Of a DNA stretch of 64,000 nt, positions 1 to 8,030 are shown one piece after another. The notes beneath the pieces were generated by a model. The model had not been told where the DNA came from, ran no database searches, and worked only from the letters and a program-made list of their open reading frames with translations. Both the position numbers and the translations under genes were made by a program. The stretch's first letter is position 1, and each line of letters starts with the position of its first letter. The DNA is from Lujinxingia litoralis (GTDB lineage Bacteria; Myxococcota_A; Bradymonadia; Bradymonadales; Bradymonadaceae): NCBI RefSeq assembly GCF_003260125.1, contig NZ_QHKO01000001.1, forward strand, positions 1 through 64,000, given 5' to 3'.

Positions 1-163
1 GCCACGGAAGCGCCCCGAAGCGGTGTTTACCTTTGAGGGAGTGCGGGCGCGGAGATCCCACCGATGTCGGGGTTAGGGGGCGCCGAAAACGATCACGAAG
101 GGGGGGAGGGACCACCCGGTTCACTCCGCAACAGGCGACCAGAGCTTAAGGGTGAGGTGTGTC

Positions 164-1297
164 ATGCAAGAGGAACCCGAGACCTTGAACGCGCAGGAGC
201 GCAGACGACTTGTGGGCTGGGTGGTGATCGCGCTGATCTGGGTGCTGATGGCCGGCGTCAGCCACGCCCAGGCCCAGCCGCCTGCTGGTGAGGAGGCCGC
301 CGGGGCCGCGGGCCCCGACGCGCTGCGCTGCTTCACCTGCACCGACGACTGCCAGGCCCAGGGGGTAGCCCCCGGGGAGCGGGTCTGCACCGGGGCCGAG
401 GGCCTGGTGGAGCCCATCCCGGCGTCGACGCCCAATGGCGAGGAGGGTGCCGCCTTTGCCCGGGCCGCCGCAGCGAGCCCGGGCGCGGGAGCCGGGCAGC
501 CCTCCACGGCGGTGGCGGTGGTCCCCTGGCGATGGCGGCCCCGGGTGGAGACGCTGGTCATGGAGCTCCCGGGCGCCCCCGAAGCCCTCGAGGTCCTCCA
601 GTCCGGCGAGCTCGACGCGCTGTCCACCTGCCTCTCACCGCGGGGCTACCGCACGGAGCCCTCGATCACCATCACCCTGCGCGTCACCGACACTGGCGAG
701 CCGGTGGGGGTGCGCGGCACGCCCCTGAAGATGAGCGCGGCCGACGCTCGCTGCATGCTGGCCCGGGCCTGGGATTACCGCTTTGAGCTCCCCGGCGAGC
801 CCGACCTGAGCGAGCCCGAAACCCCGATCTACCGCTTGGTTTACCGGGTGAGCTTTGAGCTCGTCAGCCCCGAGCCCCCTGGCGAGCCCTCGCTCCTGCT
901 GGAGGGCTTCCGCTGGGTCGGCGCCCCGAGCGGGACGTCGGCCGAGGAGCCCGCCGCGATGCCGACCGCCCTGGCCGCGCAGGCGACCAACCTGCAACGC
1001 TGCGCCGACCGGCTCCGCACCGAACTCCCCCTGGATCTGGTAGTTGCCGAGGTGCGCATGGGGTGGCAACGCCCCCTGGAAGGGGGAGACACGGGGGATA
1101 CGCAGGCGCGGCGCCCCGTGCAACTCGACCTCACCCTGAGCAACGAGAGCGGCACCGCCCATCCCTCCCCTCAGGCGCTGAGCTGCGTGCAGGAGGCCCT
1201 GCTGGGCTGGGAACTCCCCGCCGACCAGGTCGCCGGCACTGGCCAGGCCACCTTCTACCTCACCTTCCGTCCCCCGGGGTGGATCGGGGCGCACTGA
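164..1297 (+). CDS. Secreted or membrane-anchored protein with AgmX/PglI-like repeats
   Basis: A 377-residue protein. I chose the ATG at 164 because a GAGGTG ribosome site sits 5 nt upstream; a GTG at 152 is also in frame. Residues about 17-34 are a hydrophobic helix ending in SHAQAQ, so this is a signal peptide or anchor. A small Cys cluster (CFTCTDDC) follows. The rest seems to hold two copies of a fold with a leading Cys in 'L..C', a beta-rich core and a second Cys in 'C....A..W' (near residues 150-250 and 275-375). This spacing resembles the AgmX/PglI C-terminal domain common in myxobacterial gliding or envelope proteins. The family call is inference from the pattern; the signal and coding status are clear. 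It is monocistronic, with the next gene 240 nt away on the same strand. Confidence 0.6.
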   Translation: MQEEPETLNAQERRRLVGWVVIALIWVLMAGVSHAQAQPPAGEEAAGAAGPDALRCFTCTDDCQAQGVAPGERVCTGAEGLVEPIPASTPNGEEGAAFARAAAASPGAGAGQPSTAVAVVPWRWRPRVETLVMELPGAPEALEVLQSGELDALSTCLSPRGYRTEPSITITLRVTDTGEPVGVRGTPLKMSAADARCMLARAWDYRFELPGEPDLSEPETPIYRLVYRVSFELVSPEPPGEPSLLLEGFRWVGAPSGTSAEEPAAMPTALAAQATNLQRCADRLRTELPLDLVVAEVRMGWQRPLEGGDTGDTQARRPVQLDLTLSNESGTAHPSPQALSCVQEALLGWELPADQVAGTGQATFYLTFRPPGWIGAH

Positions 1298-1361
1298 CTC
1301 ACCAGGCTCCCGCAGGTCGGCCCCGAGCACCGACCTTCCGGGCCTTTCCTGACCCGTACCT

Positions 1362-1404
1362 CGGGCAAGGCGCAAAACGCAGGCGATGCTTGAGCATCGT
1401 CGAG
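1362..1404 (-). repeat. Dispersed repeat copy R1
   Basis: Intergenic element read on the minus strand. It has three ordered blocks, CTCGACGAT (1396-1404), AAGCATCGCCTG (1380-1391) and GCGCCTTGCCCG (1362-1373), with 4- and 6-nt gaps. The same three blocks recur at 61376-61419 on the plus strand with 4- and 7-nt gaps, and weaker similarity extends outward on the CTCGACGAT side. In this copy the centre is the palindrome CGATGCTTGAGCATCG. Confidence 0.55.
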
Positions 1405-1535
1405 GCTTTGCAACGCCTCCCGAGGTGCTTTCAATGCAGCAGACACGGCATCAACACTGGCTCACGGCGTAATACTGGTAGGGCAAACGCGCCATGCTTT
1501 CTTCGCCCCGGGCGGGGTGCTACAACCCGACCACC

Positions 1536-4514
1536 ATGGACGTATTCTCCCCCACCGCGCCGCCCGGCGCTCGCCAGATCCCCTTCGTGCGCTCGGCCCT
1601 CTTCGCCCTGGTCGCGCTGCTCCTGCTGACCCTGGTCACCCCGAAGGCCAATGCCCTCGACGATCCGGAGCGCGAGTACTTTACGCTGACCACCCCGCAC
1701 TTTTACCTGCACTACGACGACCAGACCGAAGCCCTGGCCCACCGCGCGGCGGTCGCCTTTGAAGAGGCCCACCAGATCCTGACACCACTGCTCGACTGGG
1801 TGCCCCGGGGGCGCACCCACGTGGTGGTGAGCGACCGCATCGACACGGCCAACGGCTTTGCGCGGGTGTTCGGGCGCAATTTTATCACGATCTACGGGAT
1901 GCCCCCCCAGGCCGACAGCGTGCTCGGCTACTACGACGACTGGCTCCGGGTGCTCGCCTACCACGAATACGTCCACATCCTGCACATCGACACCAACCCG
2001 GGGATTCCGCAGCTGGTGAACCGGGTGGTCGGCAAGCAGTTTCACCCCAACGCCACCCTGCCCCGCTGGTACACCGAGGGGATCGCCACCTACTTTGAGA
2101 CGGCCCACGCCGGCACCGGCCGGGTGGAGAGCCCGCTCTTTGGGATGTGGCTTCGCACCGCGGCGCTGGAAGACCGCCTCTTTACCCTGGGCCAGTCCAC
2201 GGGATTGCCGGTGCAGTGGCCCTCGGGCAGCGCGGCCTACCTCTACGGCGGCTTCTTTGCCGATTACATCGCCCGCCATCACGGCCAGGATTTCATCAAA
2301 GAGTTCAACCACCGCTACGGCCGCCGGGTCATCCCTTACGCGCTCAACCGCACCGCGAAGCAGATCAGCTCGCAGACCTTTGATGAGCTCTGGGCCGGGT
2401 TCACCGCCGAGGCCCAGGGCAAGGCCCGCGCGCGCCAGGTGCTCACCCACGCGCAGGGCGCCTCCCCGGTGAGCTTTGTGACCCGGGGCGGCGGACGCCA
2501 TCAGTACCCGACGCTGCGCCCGGGGCCGCGCCCGGAGATCACCTACTACGCCTCGTCGCAGCGCGGACATCCCGCCTTTGAGAGTGTGGTCGCCGGGGGG
2601 CTTCAGCCTCGCCAGCTCCTGGAGGCCGAGGGCGGTGCCGGCCCGATGGCCTGGACCCCCGATGGGCGCACCCTGGTGTACGCGCGCTCCGACACCTACC
2701 GCTCGGTCTACGCCTACCAGGACCTCTTCGCCTACGACACCCAGACCGGGCTCACTCGCCGGCTCACCCGCGGCGATCGCGCCCGGGAGCCGGCCCTCTC
2801 TCCCGATGGACGCCTGGTAGCCCACGTGCGCAATCGCGGCGGTACCATGGAGCTGGTGGTGCGGGAGTTCGATGAGCCGGAGCAGGCCCGGGTGCTCGTC
2901 TCGGGCCTGCATCACGCCCCGGACGACGACGCGCACTGGCAGCAGATCTCCCGGCCGATCTTCGGCCCCGAGGGCGATACGCTGATCTTTAGCTGGTGGC
3001 GCCTGGACCGCCGCCAACGCGACCTCTGGGAGGTGAGCTTAAGCGATGGCGCGCTGCGCCAGCTCACCGATACCGCCGCCCACGAGATGGATCCGCACCT
3101 GGGCCCCGAGGGGGCGCTCTACTTTGCAGCCGACGTCGAGGGCGTCTTCAACATCTTTGCCATGGACCTGCACAGCGGTCAGGCCTGGCAGGTGAGCAAC
3201 GTGATCACCGGGGCCTTTTCGCCGGCGGTCAGCCCCCGGGGCGACTTTATCTACGTGAGCCTCTATACCGCCGCCGGCTTTGAGATCGCGCGCCTCCCCC
3301 ACCCCCGCACCCGTCGCCACCCCGACCGCCGGGCCACCGAACGCTCCCGGGCGCGGGTGCGTTTTCCGGAGCCCGAGCTCGATCTGGAGCCCGCCCCTTA
3401 CCGGGCCGCGCGTTGGCTGGCCCCACAGTTTCTGCGACCGGATGCGGGCGTGCTGCGCTCGGGCGCGGGCTTTGGCGCCTCGATCGAGGGCGGTGACCCG
3501 CTGGATCGCCACACCTACACCCTCTCCGGCGGGGTCACCACCGCCGAGGGCTTTGACGACCCCAGCGCCGGCCTGGGCCTGATCTACCGCTACGGCGGGC
3601 TCCCCTTTAACGTGAGCGCACTCGCCCGTTTTCAGGACTACCCCCGTACCCGCCACCGGGTGGCCGAGAGCCGCTACGTGCCCTTTTTGGAGCGCCAGTA
3701 CCTGGGCCAGCTCTCGCTCTCGTACCCGCTGCGCGTGCTCTCGGATCGGGTGGGGCTCTCGGCCAGCTACCGCGCCGAATACACCACCTACAAGGATCGG
3801 CCCCCGGTGGTCCATGAGCCCGGTGACATCCGCCCCCGCGAGCCCCTGCTCGGGTGGTTCAACGAGCTCTCCATGGGCCTCTCCTACAGCCGACTCTACC
3901 GCTACCCGGAGTCGATCTCGGCCGAGCGCGGCATCTCGGCCAGCATCTCCATGGGCATTCAACATCCGATGCTCGGCCACCAGAACAACGCGCTGACGCT
4001 GGGCTGGGGACTGAACGCGTACTACCCCAACCCCCTCTTTGAGCGTCATGTCCTGGCGCTGCGCCTGCGCGGCGCGCTGACCCGCAGCGCCAGCGGCCGG
4101 GAGGGCCAGTACAGCATCGGCGGGTTGAGGCCCCAGGAGATCTTCACCTCGGTGATCTTTCAGGAGCCCCGGGTCGGCTATCCCATCCGCGGCTTTGAGC
4201 CCGGCGCGATGCGCGGCTCGCAATACCAGCTCGCCAAGCTGGAGTACCGCTTCCCGATCCTGGATCTCGACAAGGGCTTCTCCACCCTCCCCCTCTTCTT
4301 TCGGCAGATCAAAGGCCAGGTGTTCCTGGACACCGGCTCGGCCTACAACGGGTACCTGAGCGACGCGCAGATTCTCACGGGCATCGGGGCCGAGGTGCAG
4401 CTCGACGCGATCCTGGGCTACTACGCCAGCAACAGCCTGCGCCTGGGCTACGCCCGGGGCCTGGGGCCCGAGGGCCTCTCCGACCTCTACCTGCTCTTAG
4501 GCGCCTCCTTCTAG
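1536..4514 (+). CDS. Metallopeptidase / TolB-like propeller / outer-membrane barrel fusion
   Basis: A 992-residue protein; an upstream ATG at 1494 would add 14 residues, but the one at 1536 leads directly into the signal peptide (hydrophobic near residues 20-32). Residues about 45-290 form a gluzincin-type domain with HEYVH at 143-147 and a later 'YTEGIATYFE' that could supply the glutamate zinc ligand, as in the peptidase MA family. Residues about 310-610 carry WD/TolB-like propeller blades (for example MAWTPDGRTLVYAR, PALSPDGRLVAHVR). From about 640 to the end it is beta-rich with alternating aromatic strands and a terminal Phe (LLLGASF), as in BamA/surface-antigen (D15) barrels. I infer an outer-membrane barrel carrying a periplasmic or surface protease. 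Substrate unknown. Its 3' end overlaps the convergent phosphoesterase by 18 nt. Confidence 0.8.
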   Translation: MDVFSPTAPPGARQIPFVRSALFALVALLLLTLVTPKANALDDPEREYFTLTTPHFYLHYDDQTEALAHRAAVAFEEAHQILTPLLDWVPRGRTHVVVSDRIDTANGFARVFGRNFITIYGMPPQADSVLGYYDDWLRVLAYHEYVHILHIDTNPGIPQLVNRVVGKQFHPNATLPRWYTEGIATYFETAHAGTGRVESPLFGMWLRTAALEDRLFTLGQSTGLPVQWPSGSAAYLYGGFFADYIARHHGQDFIKEFNHRYGRRVIPYALNRTAKQISSQTFDELWAGFTAEAQGKARARQVLTHAQGASPVSFVTRGGGRHQYPTLRPGPRPEITYYASSQRGHPAFESVVAGGLQPRQLLEAEGGAGPMAWTPDGRTLVYARSDTYRSVYAYQDLFAYDTQTGLTRRLTRGDRAREPALSPDGRLVAHVRNRGGTMELVVREFDEPEQARVLVSGLHHAPDDDAHWQQISRPIFGPEGDTLIFSWWRLDRRQRDLWEVSLSDGALRQLTDTAAHEMDPHLGPEGALYFAADVEGVFNIFAMDLHSGQAWQVSNVITGAFSPAVSPRGDFIYVSLYTAAGFEIARLPHPRTRRHPDRRATERSRARVRFPEPELDLEPAPYRAARWLAPQFLRPDAGVLRSGAGFGASIEGGDPLDRHTYTLSGGVTTAEGFDDPSAGLGLIYRYGGLPFNVSALARFQDYPRTRHRVAESRYVPFLERQYLGQLSLSYPLRVLSDRVGLSASYRAEYTTYKDRPPVVHEPGDIRPREPLLGWFNELSMGLSYSRLYRYPESISAERGISASISMGIQHPMLGHQNNALTLGWGLNAYYPNPLFERHVLALRLRGALTRSASGREGQYSIGGLRPQEIFTSVIFQEPRVGYPIRGFEPGAMRGSQYQLAKLEYRFPILDLDKGFSTLPLFFRQIKGQVFLDTGSAYNGYLSDAQILTGIGAEVQLDAILGYYASNSLRLGYARGLGPEGLSDLYLLLGASF

Positions 4515-5636
4515 GCTCGTTGCGGCCCCGTTGCGCCGGGCCTCGCCAGCTTCCATCTCCGGCGCCACGTCGTCGCGCCAGATGCGCCTGCTGCCCTGGC
4601 CCACCGAGCGGGGGAGCTCCTGGCGCGGCACCACTTCATCGAAGTGCTCCCCGCGGTAGGCGTCGACCTGGCGCACGCCATCATGACCAAAGCGCACCAG
4701 GGCCACGGAGCGATCGCTTAAGCGATCGTCGCCAATCAGCGTGCGCGGCCCCGACCCCAGGCACGCGCTGTGCAGCAGCCCCAACCCGCCGCGTTTGCCG
4801 GGATAATAGGCGTGGTGATGGCCGGCCACGTAGAGATCGACCTCGTAGCGTCGCAGCAGCCCTTCCAGCGCCTCATCGCCCAGCGACTCCTCGGCCTTCT
4901 CCACCGCCACCGGATGCAAGGGGAGGTGCCCGAAGACGATCTTGACCGGGTAGTCGTCGCTCGCTTTGAGAATGCCCTCCAGCCAGTGCCGCTGGGCCTC
5001 GTCCAGGGGCCCCACGGTGGTGGCGTCGAGGGAAATAAAGAGCGCCGGGCCCATCTCAAAGGCGTAATGAAAGGGGTAGTTGCGGTCGTCGACAAAGGAG
5101 ACCTGCGGCCGGCGATCCTGCCACTGGCGGGCAAACTCCACGCGCTCCTCCCAGAACGCCGGCGATCCCGAGGCGTCGTGGTTCCCCGGCGAGATGGCAA
5201 AGGGGATGTGGGCGCGGGCCAGAGGGCGGGTTAGGGCCTGATGAAAGGCCTGCCACATCGCGCCGTGATCGAGCCCCTGGCGCTGTCCGGCCACCAGATC
5301 GCCGGGGCTGATCACCAGGTCGGGGCGAGCCACCTCTGTGAGCCAGTTGACCGCGGCGTGCACTTCTTTGCCGTACTCGGTCGAGCCGTAGGACGCGTTG
5401 AGATCGGAGATCACCGCCACGGTCCATTCCTGCTCTCGGGACGCATCGGCCGCCGGGGGCGCCTGGGCGTGCGGACTGGCCGGGGCCGGCGCATCCCCGG
5501 GCGTGTCGGCATCGGCCGCTCCGGAGGTCGGAACCGGCGCGGCGCCCGGAGGTCGCACCGGGGTGCCGCCCATCACGGGCACGGCGAGCAGGAGGCCCCC
5601 CAGGGTGGCCGCGGCTAGAATGAGCTCTCTGCGCAT
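4497..5636 (-). CDS. Secreted calcineurin-like metallophosphoesterase
   Basis: A 379-residue protein. The start is the ATG at 5636, giving a clear signal peptide (MRRELILAAATLGG...), rather than the longer frame upstream, which crosses the divergent hydrolase start. An Ala/Pro-rich linker (about 20-60) precedes the catalytic domain. Metallophosphoesterase motifs are in order: VISDLNASY, LVISPGDLVAG, SPGNHDAS, IVFGHLPLHPV and VAGHHHAYYP, giving the usual Asp/Asn/His metal ligands. The first motif is D-x-N rather than the usual D-x-H, so the first metal ligand may be atypical. Location should be periplasmic or extracellular; substrate cannot be told. It lies head-to-head with the alpha/beta hydrolase (97 nt between starts). 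Confidence 0.85.
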   Translation of the reverse strand: MRRELILAAATLGGLLLAVPVMGGTPVRPPGAAPVPTSGAADADTPGDAPAPASPHAQAPPAADASREQEWTVAVISDLNASYGSTEYGKEVHAAVNWLTEVARPDLVISPGDLVAGQRQGLDHGAMWQAFHQALTRPLARAHIPFAISPGNHDASGSPAFWEERVEFARQWQDRRPQVSFVDDRNYPFHYAFEMGPALFISLDATTVGPLDEAQRHWLEGILKASDDYPVKIVFGHLPLHPVAVEKAEESLGDEALEGLLRRYEVDLYVAGHHHAYYPGKRGGLGLLHSACLGSGPRTLIGDDRLSDRSVALVRFGHDGVRQVDAYRGEHFDEVVPRQELPRSVGQGSRRIWRDDVAPEMEAGEARRNGAATSLEGGA

Positions 5637-5733
5637 GGTATCGCTTCTCGAAAAGGGCCTGACACGAAGGGCGATTCTTAGAGGGCCCCGCCAGCCTGTC
5701 AAAATTTCTCCCCCCGACCCCCGAGCGATTCCG

Positions 5734-6528
5734 ATGAGCACCTTCGAACTCTCCGACCGCGTCACGCTCCACTTTGAAGCTCACGATCAGCACAGCCAGG
5801 GCCCCTGGCTGGTGCTCCTCAACGGCATGACCCAGTCCACCCAGCACTGGATGAGCCACGCCCGCGCGCTGCGTGATCGCTACCGGGTGCTCCTCTACGA
5901 CGCCCGCGGTCAGGGCCAGAGCCAGGTCCCGGCACAGGCGCCCACCCTGGCCCAACACGCCGCAGACCTGGCCGAACTCTTCGATCACCTGGGCATCCAG
6001 CGCGCCCACCTGGCCGGCTTCAGCCACGGAGCGCGCGTGGCCCTGGGCTTTGCCAACGCCTTCCCCGAGCGCCTGGATAAGCTGGTGCTCTGCAGCGCGA
6101 CAGCCCGGCCCACGGCCCTGGCCGACACGATCGTGCGGGCCTGGTACGAGGTCCTGCGTACCGGCGGTCTGGAGGCCATGGCCTGGGCCTCGCTTCCCAC
6201 CATCCTGGGGAGTGACTTCCTGGGATCGCACCAGAAGTTTCTGAGCAACGTCGTCAAGGCCTCGGTCCAGCGCAACCAACCCGAGGGCGTGCGCCTGTTG
6301 CTCGAAGGGCTGATGGCCTTTGAGCCGGTGGCCGAGTTGGCTGCCGATCTCGATGTCGACGCGCTGGTCATCTCCGCCGATCAGGATCTCCTGGTCACCA
6401 CCGAAGGGGCAAAAGCGCTGGCCGACCTCCTCGATGGCGAGCACATTCTGGTGGAGCACTGTGGCCACACCATCCCCATTGAGCGGCCGGAGGCATTTCG
6501 CGATGCCCTGACCCGATTTCTGAGCTAA
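5734..6528 (+). CDS. Alpha/beta-fold hydrolase
   Basis: A 264-residue cytosolic enzyme starting at MSTFELSDRV; the longer open frame upstream lies antisense to the phosphoesterase and is rejected. The nucleophile elbow is GFSHG (Ser in G-x-S-x-G), the acid lies in VISADQDLL, and the catalytic His in EHCGHTIPIERPEAF. The oxyanion region reads LLNGMTQS. Size and motif order match the esterase / 3-oxoadipate enol-lactonase-like branch of the superfamily. No aromatic-degradation genes are nearby, so the substrate is unknown. Confidence 0.85.
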   Translation: MSTFELSDRVTLHFEAHDQHSQGPWLVLLNGMTQSTQHWMSHARALRDRYRVLLYDARGQGQSQVPAQAPTLAQHAADLAELFDHLGIQRAHLAGFSHGARVALGFANAFPERLDKLVLCSATARPTALADTIVRAWYEVLRTGGLEAMAWASLPTILGSDFLGSHQKFLSNVVKASVQRNQPEGVRLLLEGLMAFEPVAELAADLDVDALVISADQDLLVTTEGAKALADLLDGEHILVEHCGHTIPIERPEAFRDALTRFLS

Positions 6529-6603
6529 GCCCGGTCCAGCGCCGCGGGCATTCCGGGGGCCACAGGGCGCTCAATCGGCCACCCGAGCCCCACGGAGCCC
6601 CCC

Positions 6604-8010
6604 ATGCCACAATCGCCCTGCACCCATGGCATTCGTCCGCCGGAGTTTCCTGAGCTGCCCTGGCTCAACACCGAAGCTCCCCTGCCCCTGCGAGAGCTTC
6701 TGGGCAAGGTGGTGCTGGTGGGGTTCATCAGCTCCAGTTGCATCCGCTGTCAGGAGGGCGTCCCGCTGATGCGGCGCACCGTGGAGCGCTTCTCCGACGA
6801 CGAGCTTCAGGTCATCGCCGTGCACTCCCCGCGCTTTGATGGGGAGCGTGATCTCGACTACCTGCGCCTGGCGATACGTCGGGTCGGAGTGTTGGCGCCG
6901 GTGATCGTCGACAATGACCACCGCGTGGCCGGCCAGTTCAATGTGCGTCGGCTCCCCTCGCTGGCGCTGATCGATACCCGGGGCTACGTCTGCCGATTCT
7001 TTTGCGAGGTCCCTGAGCCTCAGAAACTCTTCGACGCCATCGTCGCGCTCCTGGGGGAGCGCGACGAACTTGCGCCCCGGGAGGAAGCCCCGCCGGCCGA
7101 CACCCCTGCCCCCCGGTCGCTCTCCTTTCCCGGCGGCGTGACCGCCGACGATCGTCGGCTGATCATCGCCGATACCGGTCACCATCGTGTGGTCATCGCC
7201 GATGTCGATGGCCAGGTGCAGCGCGTGGTCGGCGGGCCCCACCTCGGGCTGGAGGATGGCGACGCCGACCAGGCCCGCTTTTACGCACCCCACGGACTGA
7301 CCCTCCGCGACGATCATCTGGTGGTCGCCGACACCCTCAACCAGGCGCTACGCCGGGTCGACCTGCTCACCGGTCGCACCTCCACCTTTTGTCGGGTGCC
7401 CTCGCCCTCCGAGAGCGCTTCGCCAGCCCCCTGGTCGGTGAGCGCCGGCGGATCGCGATGGTATGTGGCCTGCGCGGCCACCCACCGACTGATGCGCATG
7501 GACTTCGACGGCAGTCATATCGAACGCTACGCAGGCACCGGTGACGAAGATCGCATCGACGGTCATCGCTCCCGCGCGCGCTTCGCTCAACCCACCGACC
7601 TGGTTCTGGAAGACAACCAACTCTACGTGATCGACAGCTCCTCCTCGGCGCTACGACGCATCGATCTCCGAACCAACCGGGTGCAGACCCTTTTAGGCCA
7701 GAGCGTCTTTAGCTACGGCTTCGAAGACGGCCCGGGCTCCCAGGCGCTGCTTCAACACCCCCGCGGACTGGCCATCTACCAGGGCACGGTCTACATCGCC
7801 GACAGCCTCAATCGGGCCGTGCGCTACTTTGAGCCCGCCCATGGCGAACTCAGCACTCTGGAGAACCCCGAGTTAAAATTCCCCGCCGCGATCTGCGCCA
7901 CCGCGGAGGGGCTTGTGGTCTGCGACGCTCACGATCACGCGCTCTGGCGACTCGATCCGCAGGGCCCCACCTGGACGCGCCTGGAGCTGACCTGGCCCGA
8001 CGCCGACTAA
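6604..8010 (+). CDS. Thioredoxin-like / NHL-repeat protein (NHLRC2-like)
   Basis: A 468-residue protein with no signal peptide. Residues about 1-150 are a thioredoxin-like domain with a C-I-R-C redox pair at Cys46 and Cys49 (SSSCIRCQ). Residues about 165-460 are an NHL beta-propeller with recurring 'PHGLTLRDDHLVVADTLNQALRRVD'-type blades; each blade is a short segment of the form P-x-G-(L/I)-x(n)-(V/I)-AD-(S/T)-x-N-x-(A/V)-(I/V)-R. This order is that of the NHLRC2 family. It is 75 nt downstream of the hydrolase on the same strand and may be co-transcribed. A redox chaperone or reductase role is inference. Confidence 0.85.
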   Translation: MPQSPCTHGIRPPEFPELPWLNTEAPLPLRELLGKVVLVGFISSSCIRCQEGVPLMRRTVERFSDDELQVIAVHSPRFDGERDLDYLRLAIRRVGVLAPVIVDNDHRVAGQFNVRRLPSLALIDTRGYVCRFFCEVPEPQKLFDAIVALLGERDELAPREEAPPADTPAPRSLSFPGGVTADDRRLIIADTGHHRVVIADVDGQVQRVVGGPHLGLEDGDADQARFYAPHGLTLRDDHLVVADTLNQALRRVDLLTGRTSTFCRVPSPSESASPAPWSVSAGGSRWYVACAATHRLMRMDFDGSHIERYAGTGDEDRIDGHRSRARFAQPTDLVLEDNQLYVIDSSSSALRRIDLRTNRVQTLLGQSVFSYGFEDGPGSQALLQHPRGLAIYQGTVYIADSLNRAVRYFEPAHGELSTLENPELKFPAAICATAEGLVVCDAHDHALWRLDPQGPTWTRLELTWPDAD

Positions 8011-8030
8011 GCTCGACTTAAGCGCCGAGC

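Noticed and set aside
1..76. 3' end of an upstream gene
   Set aside because: A frame with PRKRPEAVFTFEGVRARR ends at about 76, but it is too short to identify, so it is not listed.
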